9,549 nt of DNA from Actinomycetes bacterium (GCA_023392475.1 JAEVZA010000439.1:1-9549), one strand, 5' to 3'; positions 1-6,913 are shown, counted from the stretch's first letter. Notes: generated by a model not told the origin, from the letters alone. Translations and numbers: made by a program.

Positions 1-838
1 CCTTGCGGTAGCGGTTGACCGCCAGCGGCGCGAACACGGCCGTGATGCCGATGATCCACAGGGACACGGGGATGACCGTCGCCGCGAGCGGCCGACCGAT
101 CGAGAGCTCTCGCAGCAGGTTGGCCACGAGCGTGACCGGGTTGTTGCGGGCGACGGCCTGCAGCCAGTCGGGCATCGTGGTGACGGGCACGAACGCGGAG
201 CTCACGAACGTGAGCGGGAACAGCCACACGAAGCCGGCGGTCTGCGCCGTCTCCGGGTCCTTCACCGCCATGCCGATGTTCGCCATGATCCAGCTCATCG
301 CGAACCCGAAGGCGACGGCGGCGACGATCATCACGAGGCCCCAGCCGATGCCGCCCTCGAAGCGGAACCCGACGATGTAGCCGACCACGATCAGCACGAC
401 GGCGACCACGAACAGCCGGACCGTGTCGGCCAGGATGCGGCCGCTGAGCACGGCGGAGCGGGCGATCGGCAGCGACCGGAAGCGGTCGACGATCCCCTTC
501 TGCAGGTCCTCCGCCAGGCCGACGGAGGTCGCGGAGGTCCCGAACACGATCGTCTGGACCATGATCCCGGGGATCAGGAACTGCGCGTACGACACGCCCG
601 GCGGCAGCGACGCGCCGATCGAGCCGCCGAACACGTAGTTGAAGAGCAGCACGAACATCACGGGCTGGATCAGCGTGAACAGCACCAGCTCGGGCGTGCG
701 GGGCAGCTGGACCAGGTTGCGCCACGTCGTGATCGACGCGTCGTGGGCGACGGCGGCCAGGCCGCGCGGCCGGCGGTAGGTCGCCGGCGCGGGTGCGAGG
801 TCGCCGGTGGGGGTGGTGGCGGCGGTCGTGGTGGTCAT
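1..838 (-). CDS. DrrB-like ABC-2 type exporter permease (3' end beyond the window)
   Basis: Membrane subunit of an ABC exporter, expected to pair with the ATPase encoded just upstream and move hydrophobic drugs or lipids out across the cytoplasmic membrane. Reading the minus strand from the ATG at 838 gives 279 codons without a stop. A Thr/Ala/Pro-rich cytoplasmic N-terminus (residues 1-24) is followed by about six hydrophobic segments, near residues 51-70, 87-108, 140-158, 166-188, 200-218 and 252-272. The cytoplasmic stretch EDLQKGIVDRFRSLPIARS (110-128) is the characteristic conserved loop of ABC-2/DrrB permeases. The frame reaches the left edge at ...VNRYRK, close to where DrrB proteins normally end, so only a few residues are probably missing. 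The ATG overlaps the ATPase stop (ATGA, 835-838), indicating translational coupling. The substrate cannot be inferred. Family assignment is confident; the drug-export role is inference. Confidence 0.9.
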   Translation of the reverse strand, partial: MTTTTAATTPTGDLAPAPATYRRPRGLAAVAHDASITTWRNLVQLPRTPELVLFTLIQPVMFVLLFNYVFGGSIGASLPPGVSYAQFLIPGIMVQTIVFGTSATSVGLAEDLQKGIVDRFRSLPIARSAVLSGRILADTVRLFVVAVVLIVVGYIVGFRFEGGIGWGLVMIVAAVAFGFAMSWIMANIGMAVKDPETAQTAGFVWLFPLTFVSSAFVPVTTMPDWLQAVARNNPVTLVANLLRELSIGRPLAATVIPVSLWIIGITAVFAPLAVNRYRK

Positions 839-1875
839 GACGTGGGGGCCTTTCGGGTGTCGGTCCTGGCGGCGCCGGCCTCGGAGCCGTCCGCACCGGT
901 GGGGGTGGTGCCGTTGGTGGTGGGGTCGGCCGGCTCGGCCGCGTGGCCGGTGAGGACCAGGAAGACGTCGTCCAGGCTGGGCCGGTTGAGGTGGAAGTCC
1001 TCGATGTCCACGTCCGCCGCGGTGAGGCGGGAGATGGCGTCGGCCGCGAGGCCGGTGTCCTGCTCGACCGGCAGCGTGAGCGTGCGTGCGGAGCGGTCGA
1101 GACGGATGCCGTTCGACGGCGCGAGGTCGGCCACGACCTGGTGCGCCCGGTCCACCTGCGTGCGGTCCGCGACCACGATCTCGAGGGTGCGGCCGCCCGT
1201 GCGGTCCTTGAGCTCGTCCGCCGTGCCCTCGGCGATCACGTGGCCGGTGTCGATCACGACGATCCGGTCGGCCAGCTCGTCCGCCTCGTCCAGGTACTGC
1301 GTGGTGAGCAGCACCGTGGTGCCCTCGGCCACGAGCTCCCGGGTGACCTCCCACATCTCGAGGCGGCTGACCGGGTCCAGGCCCGTGGTGGGCTCGTCGA
1401 GGAACAGCACCTCGGGGCGACCGACGAGGCTGACCGCGAGGTCCACGCGACGCCGCATGCCGCCCGAGTAGGTGCCGACCTGGCGGTCGCCGGCGTCCGA
1501 CAGGGAGAACCGCTCGAGCAGGTGGTCGGCCCGTTCGTGCGCCTGGCGCTTGCCCATGCCGAGCAGCCGGCCGACCATCCACAGGTTCTCGTGGCCGGTC
1601 AGCTTCTCGTCGACCGCCGCGTACTGGCCGGTGAGGCCGATGATGGCCCGCACCTTGTCCGCCTGCCTGACGACGTCGAACCCGCCGACGGAGGCGGAGC
1701 CGCCGTCGGGCCGGAGGAGGGTGGCGAGCACCCGGACGGTGGTGGTCTTCCCGGCGCCGTTCGGCCCGAGGAGGCCGAGCACGGTGCCCTCCTCGACGGT
1801 GAGGTCGACCCCGTCCAGGGCTCGCGTCTCGCCGAAGCGCTTCTGGAGGCCGGAGACCTCGATGATGGGTGGCAT
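835..1875 (-). CDS. DrrA-like ABC transporter ATP-binding protein
   Basis: Nucleotide-binding subunit (346 aa) energising the adjacent permease. Visible motifs: Walker A GPNGAGKTT (37-45), Q-loop glutamine at 84, signature YSGGM (136-140), Walker B VLFLDEP (156-162) with the D-loop after it. The switch position is Gln193 (TTQYLDEADEL) instead of His, as is usual in the DrrA daunorubicin-resistance family. The C-terminal domain carries LDDVFL (301-306), matching the LDEVFL motif of DrrA. The last ~35 residues are a Thr/Gly/Ala/Pro-rich tail that looks disordered. The frame stays open upstream to 2361, but the ATG at 1875 starts exactly at the family N-terminus (MPPIIEVSGLQKRFG), and AGGA lies about 9 nt upstream of it. 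The open frame further upstream runs antisense-free into glpX and is not needed. The stop overlaps the permease ATG by 4 nt. No regulator gene is adjacent. Confidence 0.94.
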   Translation of the reverse strand: MPPIIEVSGLQKRFGETRALDGVDLTVEEGTVLGLLGPNGAGKTTTVRVLATLLRPDGGSASVGGFDVVRQADKVRAIIGLTGQYAAVDEKLTGHENLWMVGRLLGMGKRQAHERADHLLERFSLSDAGDRQVGTYSGGMRRRVDLAVSLVGRPEVLFLDEPTTGLDPVSRLEMWEVTRELVAEGTTVLLTTQYLDEADELADRIVVIDTGHVIAEGTADELKDRTGGRTLEIVVADRTQVDRAHQVVADLAPSNGIRLDRSARTLTLPVEQDTGLAADAISRLTAADVDIEDFHLNRPSLDDVFLVLTGHAAEPADPTTNGTTPTGADGSEAGAARTDTRKAPTS

Positions 1876-1970
1876 TCGTGGGGTCCTGACTGGAGGGGTC
1901 GGTGGGGGGTGTGCGCCTTGCATCCTGCGCCAGGGGTGTGACGTCCTGCGCGCCCGGAACTCATCGCCGG

Positions 1971-1982
1971 TCCGGCGCCGGA
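1971..1982. promoter_or_regulatory. Perfect 12-bp palindrome in the glpX-drrA gap, possible operator
   Basis: TCCGGCGCCGGA is its own reverse complement and lies about 95-107 bp upstream of the drrA start, in the 200-nt gap 1876-2075. A second dyad, GGATCCG (1980-1986) with CGGATCC (2002-2008), overlaps it. Either could be an operator for the exporter genes or part of the glpX 3' end, but there is no U-tract and no clear -10 nearby. In DNA this GC-rich, short GC palindromes arise by chance, so confidence is low. Confidence 0.2.
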
Positions 1983-2075
1983 TCCGCCACGCCGCGCGCG
2001 ACGGATCCCACCCCCGTGTCCCTACCCTGCCCGCCCCGGGACCGCCCCGTCGACGGAGTTGGCCGATCCGGGCCC

Positions 2076-3044
2076 TCAGCCCTCCAGCTTGTCGGGCCGG
2101 TGCCGGGCCTCGACGAGGCGGACCGTGCCGGACCGGGAGCGCATCACGAGTGACTGCGTCGTGGCGCCCCGGCGGTCGTAGTGGACGCCCTGGAGGAGGT
2201 TGCCGTCCGTGATGCCGGTGGCGGCGAAGAAGCAGTTGTCGCCGGCGACGAGGTCGTCGGTGCCGAGCACCCGATCGAGGTCGTAGCCGGCGTCGGTGGC
2301 GGCGAGGCGCTCCGCGTCGTCGCGCGGCCACAGCCGGCCGATCAGCTCGCCGCCCATGCACTTCAGCGCCGCGGCGGCGATCACGCCCTCGGGCGTGCCG
2401 CCGACGCCGAACAGGATGTCCACGCCGGAGTCGGGGTACGCCGTGGCGATGGCGCCGGCCACGTCGCCGTCACCGATGAGGCGGATGCGCGACCCCGTCT
2501 CGCGGACCTCGGCGACGAGGTCGTCGTGGCGGGGGCGGTCGAGGATCGTCGCCGTGACCTCGCGGACGTCGATGCCCTTCGCCTTCGCGACGGCCCGCAG
2601 GTTGTCGGCCACCGACGCGTTGAGGTCGATCACGCCGACCGCGTCGGGACCGACGGCGATCTTCTCCATGTACACGCACGGGCCCGGGTCGAACATCGTG
2701 CCCTGCTCGGAGACCGCGATCACCGCCACGGCGCCGCCGCGGCCCTTCGACGTGAGGGTGGTGCCGTCGATCGGGTCGACCGCGATGTCCACCTGCGGGT
2801 TCGAGCCGTCGCCGACGACCTCCCCGTTGAACAGCATCGGCGCCTCGTCCTTCTCGCCCTCGCCGATGATCACCGTGCCGGTCATCTGGACGGTCCCGAG
2901 GATGAGCCGCATGGCGTCGACCGCCGCGCCGTCGGCACCTTCCTTGTCCCCACGCCCCACCCACGCGGAGGCGGCCAGGGCGGCGGCCTCCGTGGTGCGG
3001 ACGAGCTCCATGGCCAGGTTCCGGTCCGGTGCTTGGTTCGTCAT
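2076..3044 (-). CDS. glpX: Class II fructose-1,6-bisphosphatase
   Basis: Metal-dependent phosphatase that hydrolyses fructose 1,6-bisphosphate to fructose 6-phosphate in the cytosol, the committed gluconeogenic step; GlpX is the usual FBPase of actinobacteria. The 322-aa protein has the family length and the full signature set: D33 in GRGDKEGAD, GEGEKDEAP (61-69), the phosphatase motif DPIDGTT (90-96), GDGDVAG (191-197) and GGTPEG (215-220) with the metal-binding Glu at 219. The N-terminus MTNQAPDRNLAMELVRTTE reads straight into the conserved helix, so the ATG at 3044 is right. No Shine-Dalgarno precedes it; instead a TATCGT hexamer ends 6 nt before the ATG, suggesting a leaderless message. 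The gene is divergent from the acidic repeat protein, 56 nt away. No key residue is missing. It lies upstream of the exporter genes on the same strand, but the 200-nt gap argues for separate transcription. Confidence 0.97.
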   Translation of the reverse strand: MTNQAPDRNLAMELVRTTEAAALAASAWVGRGDKEGADGAAVDAMRLILGTVQMTGTVIIGEGEKDEAPMLFNGEVVGDGSNPQVDIAVDPIDGTTLTSKGRGGAVAVIAVSEQGTMFDPGPCVYMEKIAVGPDAVGVIDLNASVADNLRAVAKAKGIDVREVTATILDRPRHDDLVAEVRETGSRIRLIGDGDVAGAIATAYPDSGVDILFGVGGTPEGVIAAAALKCMGGELIGRLWPRDDAERLAATDAGYDLDRVLGTDDLVAGDNCFFAATGITDGNLLQGVHYDRRGATTQSLVMRSRSGTVRLVEARHRPDKLEG

Positions 3045-3050
3045 GGGCGA

Positions 3051-3081
3051 ACGATACCGAGCGGGCGCGGTGGCGCCCCAA
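3051..3081 (-). promoter_or_regulatory. Candidate glpX promoter (TTGGGG-N19-TATCGT), leaderless
   Basis: On the minus strand, TTGGGG (3081-3076) is separated by 19 nt from TATCGT (3056-3051), a good TAnnnT -10 element. The hexamer ends 6 nt before the glpX ATG, so transcription would begin at or next to the start codon. The 19-nt spacer is longer than the usual 17-18, which weakens the -35 call more than the -10 call. Confidence 0.5.
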
Positions 3082-3100
3082 CCGACGCGACCGTGCGAAC

Positions 3101-3979
3101 ATGTCGCCCGTGAGCGACCGGCCCGACCTGTCCGACGACGAGCTCGAGGACGAGCCCGGCCCCGACGCCCTCGACGGGGAGCCCGTCGACCCGGGGCCGC
3201 TCGAGGACGGCGACCCGCTGGACGACGACCCGAACATCGATCCCGACGTCGTCGGCGAGGTGGACGAGGAGGTCGGCGACGGCCGCGTGGCGTACGACTG
3301 CACGTCCTGGGCCGGGGAGTCCCGCGGCCTGCTGGCCAGCCTGCTCGACACCAACGACATCCGCCACGCGTGGCAGGGCACCACGGTCACCGTCTTCGCC
3401 GAGGACGAGCAGCGCGTGGACGAGCTGATCGACGAGGTGCTCGTCTCCGCCCGGCCCGCGCTGGACGCGGCCGCGGCGAAGCTCGTGTACGAGGTCGGCG
3501 CGTGGCCCGCGTCGCTGCAGACCTCGATCGCCGACTCGCTCACCGTCGCCGACATCCCCTACGAGTGGGACGAGCGGGGCGACCTCGTCGTGTACGCCGA
3601 GCACGAGGAGGAGGTCGAGGCGATCCTCGAGGAGCTGCCCGACCCCGACGACCCCGACCTGGTCGACGGCGAGCTCTCCGCCGACGACGGCATCGCGGTG
3701 CACGAGCTGCTCGACGGCCTGTTCCTCGCCACCGGCAAGCTGGCCAAGCACCCCGACGACGGGGCGTCGGTCCTGCGGGTCGACGAGGTGGCCGCGGACC
3801 TCGAGCGGATGCCGCCGCCGTTCGGCTTCGAGCCGGGCCAGTGGCGCACCCTCGTGGGGCGTGCGCTGCGCCTCCGGGCCGCCCTCGCCGCCGGTCCCGG
3901 CAGCGACGACGCGCTCGACGACGCCGACCTGTCGGAGCTCGCCGGCGAGGTCCGGGACCTCGTCCGCCAGTACGTCTGA
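3101..3979 (+). CDS. Acidic protein with two tandem DUF2007-like repeats, function unknown
   Basis: 292 aa from the ATG at 3101; no experimentally known family is recognised. Residues 1-60 are an Asp/Glu/Pro-rich, probably disordered segment. Residues 65-113 and 130-179 are two copies of a ~50-residue alpha/beta unit that align almost without gaps: both have Tyr, then Trp 5 residues on, an Ala/Leu helix, Asp-Ile, a second Trp 21 residues after the first, then a strand (VTVFAED / LVVYAEH) and an acidic helix. This layout resembles the small DUF2007 'putative signal-transducing' fold. The remainder (195-292) is predicted helical, with a short FGFEPGQW segment. There is no signal peptide or membrane segment, so it is cytosolic. 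An upstream ATG at 3029 lies inside glpX and is unlikely. GTG at 3110 is an equally good start because GAACAT (3097-3102) sits 7 nt before it. No Shine-Dalgarno is seen for either. Confidence 0.85.
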   Translation: MSPVSDRPDLSDDELEDEPGPDALDGEPVDPGPLEDGDPLDDDPNIDPDVVGEVDEEVGDGRVAYDCTSWAGESRGLLASLLDTNDIRHAWQGTTVTVFAEDEQRVDELIDEVLVSARPALDAAAAKLVYEVGAWPASLQTSIADSLTVADIPYEWDERGDLVVYAEHEEEVEAILEELPDPDDPDLVDGELSADDGIAVHELLDGLFLATGKLAKHPDDGASVLRVDEVAADLERMPPPFGFEPGQWRTLVGRALRLRAALAAGPGSDDALDDADLSELAGEVRDLVRQYV

Positions 3980-4030
3980 CGTCCCTCAGGGAGGCGCCGC
4001 GCCGACTCGGGCGGCCCCGGACCGGCGTTG

Positions 4031-4036
4031 TACCGT
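4031..4036 (+). promoter_or_regulatory. Candidate -10 element, leaderless start of the J-domain gene
   Basis: TACCGT fits the TAnnnT -10 consensus and ends 6 nt before the GTG at 4043, the same geometry as at glpX. No good -35 is visible. This is the main reason for preferring GTG 4043 over the TTG at 4028. Confidence 0.35.
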
Positions 4037-4042
4037 GACCGG

Positions 4043-4753
4043 GTGCTGCTCGCCGAGCTGGAGACCTTCTACTCCCGGCCCATCGCCCCCACGCGGCGGG
4101 TCGCCCTCGGTCGGCTGATCCTCCCGTGCGACCCCGCTCCGGGGTACGGCGGCATCCTCCTCGGCGCCGTCGCGGCGCGGTTCGCGCCGGATCTCGACCC
4201 CGACTGGCACGACGACGTGCTGCACCTGATGACCGAGATCGAGCGGGGCCGGCGCATCGCCCAGCCCCGCGTCCGGCACCGCCTCCAGGAGGACCGGGTC
4301 GGGCTGCAGCCCTGCCTGCACCGGCTGCTCGGGGTCGGCGACGCGATCGAGCTGTCGATCGACGACGAGAAGGGCACGCCCGCGCAGCACGTGCTGTGCG
4401 CGGTGTACGCGGCGGGCACCGTCCCGTGGGCCGTCCGCACGCCGGTGATGGACGCCGTCCGCAAGGGGTTCCGCTGGCGGGGCGAGGTCGGCCCGTCGCT
4501 CGTGGCGCACCTCTCCGGTCGCACGAGCGGGCTCCCGGGCTCGGCGATCGGCGACCCGGTCGGGTGGGCCCTCGGCGTGCTCGACCTGCGCGGCGGCGCG
4601 ACCACCACCGCCGTGGTGCCGAGCCGGCGCGACGTCCAGCGGGCCTTCCGCGACCGGCTCCGCGACGCGCACCCCGACCACGGCGCCAAGGACCACGGCG
4701 CCGCCGAGCGGATCGCCGAGCTCACCGAGGCCCGGCGCATCCTGCTCGGGTGA
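4043..4753 (+). CDS. Protein with atypical C-terminal J-domain (HPD motif)
   Basis: 236 aa from GTG 4043; a TTG at 4028 would add five residues. The last ~60 residues look like a J-domain, the module that stimulates Hsp70 (DnaK) ATPase: WALGVLD as helix I, helix II DVQRAFRDRLRDA, the HPD tripeptide at 210-212 (AHPDHG), and helix III AAERIAELTEARRILLG reaching the C-terminus. Unlike classic DnaJ there is a ~12-residue insert between helix I and helix II. There is no Gly/Phe-rich region and no zinc finger, so this would be a DnaJ type III-like protein. The first ~170 residues (for example a Gly-Tyr-Gly-Gly motif near 33-36 and an RGRRIAQPR segment) match no family I recognise. No membrane segment or signal peptide is seen. 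It starts 63 nt after the acidic repeat protein and ends 17 nt before the hydrolase, suggesting one transcription unit. A role as an Hsp70 co-chaperone is inference. Confidence 0.85.
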   Translation: MLLAELETFYSRPIAPTRRVALGRLILPCDPAPGYGGILLGAVAARFAPDLDPDWHDDVLHLMTEIERGRRIAQPRVRHRLQEDRVGLQPCLHRLLGVGDAIELSIDDEKGTPAQHVLCAVYAAGTVPWAVRTPVMDAVRKGFRWRGEVGPSLVAHLSGRTSGLPGSAIGDPVGWALGVLDLRGGATTTAVVPSRRDVQRAFRDRLRDAHPDHGAKDHGAAERIAELTEARRILLG

Positions 4754-4770
4754 GCGGCTCGGGCTGACCG

Positions 4771-5379
4771 GTGGCCCGACGTCGACGCCCGCGTGCGGTC
4801 GAGGGGCTCGCGCTGTGGCCCGGGGCCGGCTCGTCGAGCGACCACCCCTCGCTCGTCGCCCTCGAGGACGCGCTCGCCCCGCTGCCCGTGGCCCGGTTCG
4901 ACTTCCCGTACCGGCGCGAGGGCCGCAAGGCGCCCGACCGGGCGCCGAAGCTGATGGCGTCGGTCCGCGAGGACGTGGCGCTGCTGTGCGACCGGCTCGG
5001 CACGACGTCGGACCACCTCGTCCTCGGCGGGCGGTCGATGGGCGGCCGCATCTGCTCGATGGTCGCGGCCGGCGACGACGACCTGCCCCCGCTGCCGGTC
5101 GCCGGCCTGGTGCTGGTGTCGTACCCGCTGCACCCGCCCGGGAGGCCCGAGCGGCTCCGGACGGCGCACCTCCACCGGCTGCGCGTCCCCGTACTGCTCG
5201 TCAGCGGCGACCGGGACACGTTCGGCACCCCGGAGGAGCTGGCCGACGCGCAGGCGCTGATCCCGGGACCGGTCACGAGCGTGACGGTGCCGGGGAAGGG
5301 CCACGACCTCAAGGCCGCCGACGCCGCGATCCTTGATGCGGTGCGGGACTGGCTCGGCTCGGCTACCCGCCGCGGTTGA
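4771..5379 (+). CDS. KANL3/Tex30-like alpha/beta hydrolase
   Basis: Small cytosolic alpha/beta-hydrolase (202 aa) of the group that includes eukaryotic KANL3/Tex30 and bacterial COG3571-type predicted hydrolases; no substrate is known for the group. Expected elements appear in order: oxyanion-loop WPGAG (16-20), FDFPYRREGRKAPDR (43-57), nucleophile elbow GGRSMGGR with Ser89, the group hallmark YPLHPPGRPE (118-127), acid-loop SGDRDTFGT with Asp149 as likely acid, and GKGHDLK with His178. The catalytic triad is therefore complete. The GTG at 4771 is used because the protein then begins just before the first core strand; a basic ARRRRPR stretch follows the start. No strong Shine-Dalgarno is visible in the 17-nt gap after the J-domain gene, so translational coupling is plausible. 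Its last 17 nt overlap the end of the convergent MFS gene. Confidence 0.9.
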   Translation: MARRRRPRAVEGLALWPGAGSSSDHPSLVALEDALAPLPVARFDFPYRREGRKAPDRAPKLMASVREDVALLCDRLGTTSDHLVLGGRSMGGRICSMVAAGDDDLPPLPVAGLVLVSYPLHPPGRPERLRTAHLHRLRVPVLLVSGDRDTFGTPEELADAQALIPGPVTSVTVPGKGHDLKAADAAILDAVRDWLGSATRRG

Positions 5380-6913
5380 GGTCCTCGAGCTCGCGCCGGC
5401 TCGTCTCCGGCACGGCGACGGCGAGCCCGGCGGCGACGACCGGGCCCAGGCCGAGCAGCAGGAACGTGGACCCGTAGCCGGACCGGTCGACGCCGAGCCC
5501 CGCCAGGAGCAGCCCGAGGACGCTCCCGGCCACCGCCACCCCGGTGAGCGCGCCGCGCACGCCGCCGCGGCGGGACGTGGGGAAGAGCTCCGGCCCGAGG
5601 ACGCCGAGCGACGCGACGCTCAGGGCGCCGAGCATCCCCGCCAGCAGCGCGGAGACCCACATCTGCGCGCCCGCCACCGCGAAGAAGAGCCCGTTGAAGA
5701 TGCCGAGCGCGAGCAGCCCCGGGATGAGCGCGGCGCGGCGGCTGCGCGTGTCGGCGAGGCGTCCGCCCACGACGACCCCGATGGCGGCCGGCGCCCCCGT
5801 GAGCACGGTGAAGATGGTGATCGTGAGGCCGCTGAACCCGCGGTCGACGCGCAGGTAGTCGTTCTGCAGCTGCGAGGCCGGCGCGATGAAGAGGTTGAGC
5901 AGGAAGAACATCGCGGCGAGCAGCACGAACCGGCCGCCGCGGATGCGGCGCTCCTCGTGGACCTCGGCCTCCGCCGGCGCCTCCCGCGCCTCGGCCATCC
6001 GCTCGTACCTGCCGCTCTCGGGCAGGTTGCGCGCGGCGCTGATCAGGACCGGCACCGTGACGGCGGACGCGAGGAAGATCAGCCGCCAACCCCACGGCGC
6101 GAGGTCCGCGAGCGGCAGGCAGAGCACGACGAAGCCGGCGCCGAGCCCGTACGCCATGGCGCTGAGCCCGGCGGCCATCGCCCGCGAGCCGGCCGGGAGC
6201 TCCTCCACCGAGATCGTGTCGACCGCGAGCAGGCCGGCGACCGCGAGGTTGCGCGAGACCATCTGCAGCCCGGTGAGCGCGACGAGCCCGGGCGCGACGG
6301 CGGTGGCGACCGAGAGCGCGGCCGCGATCCCGAAGCTCCAGAGCGCGACGCGCCGGCGACCGACGCGGTCGGCGAACACCATCGCCACCATCGTCACGAC
6401 CACGCCGACCCGGGAGACGATGAAGACGAGCGACTGCTGCCCGGAGGAGCCGTTGCCGATGTCGGCGTCGGCGAACGTCAGGACCTGCGTCAGCAGGGCG
6501 TACAGCAGCCCCGACACGACGCTGTACGCCGCCATCGTCGCGACGACCACGGACTGCCGCTGCGACAGCCGGTCGGGGAACATCCACCAGGGTCGGACGC
6601 CACGCGGGATGCCCTCGCGGAGCGTGCGCCCGAGCACCGGCCAGTAGAGCCACTGCCAGTAGGGGAACGCGAGCGACCACTCGACCCGCTGCCGGACGTC
6701 GAGCCCGCCGTCGTCGCGGGTGGTCCAGTCCACGGTGCGCCGGTAGCGGTGGAAGGGGCCGTGCACGTGCACGAGCTCGCGGTGCCCGGACGGGTCGTCG
6801 GGGCCGCAGCCGTCGCCGGCCACCTCCTCGAGCACGATCGCGTCGTCGCGCGGGCGCAGGCGCTCGGCGAGCCCCGCCGCATCCGTGTCGTACTCCGTGT
6901 GGACGCTCCCCAC
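5363..6913 (-). CDS. MFS transporter (sugar-porter-like) with extra soluble N-terminal domain
   Basis: 516-aa major facilitator protein in the cytoplasmic membrane, longer than the usual 400-460. Residues from about 121 form twelve hydrophobic segments (near 121-148, 161-181, 189-207, 209-230, 246-270, 275-294, 328-346, 364-384, 394-413, 417-440, 454-473, 481-502) with a charged central loop at 297-327. Sugar-porter-type marks are present: ADRVGRRRV (181-189) and GGRLADTRSRR (383-393) as the two motif A loops, LPESGRY (297-303), ELFPTSRRG (442-450) and PETSRRELEDL (502-512). The substrate is unknown. Residues 1-115 are soluble and aromatic-rich, with HVHGPFHRYRRTVDWTT (49-65) and a WSLAFPYWQWLYWPV segment (79-93), recalling the end of an SRPBCC/START-like domain. 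The GTG at 6913 is preceded by a G-rich GCAGGGGGG. The 3' end overlaps the hydrolase gene by 17 nt on the opposite strand. Confidence 0.92.
   Translation of the reverse strand: MGSVHTEYDTDAAGLAERLRPRDDAIVLEEVAGDGCGPDDPSGHRELVHVHGPFHRYRRTVDWTTRDDGGLDVRQRVEWSLAFPYWQWLYWPVLGRTLREGIPRGVRPWWMFPDRLSQRQSVVVATMAAYSVVSGLLYALLTQVLTFADADIGNGSSGQQSLVFIVSRVGVVVTMVAMVFADRVGRRRVALWSFGIAAALSVATAVAPGLVALTGLQMVSRNLAVAGLLAVDTISVEELPAGSRAMAAGLSAMAYGLGAGFVVLCLPLADLAPWGWRLIFLASAVTVPVLISAARNLPESGRYERMAEAREAPAEAEVHEERRIRGGRFVLLAAMFFLLNLFIAPASQLQNDYLRVDRGFSGLTITIFTVLTGAPAAIGVVVGGRLADTRSRRAALIPGLLALGIFNGLFFAVAGAQMWVSALLAGMLGALSVASLGVLGPELFPTSRRGGVRGALTGVAVAGSVLGLLLAGLGVDRSGYGSTFLLLGLGPVVAAGLAVAVPETSRRELEDLNRGG

Noticed and set aside
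943..1941. Plus-strand frames opposite the DrrA gene (332 and 246 codons)
   Set aside because: They are antisense shadows of a fully motif-supported ATPase gene and have no recognisable domain.
2047..2056. Palindrome CCGTCGACGG as a glpX terminator
   Set aside because: It has no loop and no T-run, so it cannot form a normal terminator hairpin; ten-base GC palindromes are frequent in this composition.
1876..2361. In-frame extension of the DrrA ATPase by 162 residues
   Set aside because: The extension crosses the intergenic gap and the 3' part of glpX in a wrong frame, is Arg-rich and non-conserved, and the ATG at 1875 starts exactly at the ABC domain.
3029..3100. Upstream ATG start for the acidic protein
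   Set aside because: It would begin inside the glpX coding region and cover the divergent promoter; the added 24 residues are basic and unlike the acidic tail that follows.
2296..4038. 580-codon plus-strand frame over glpX and the acidic protein
   Set aside because: It runs antisense to glpX and then out of frame through the acidic protein gene. The product is Arg/Pro/Gly-rich and matches nothing; both underlying genes are well supported.
4722..6680. 652-codon minus-strand frame over the MFS and hydrolase genes
   Set aside because: It is out of frame with the MFS gene, which has a clear 12-segment pattern and motif A loops in its own frame; the alternative translation is repetitive Arg/Ala/Gly.
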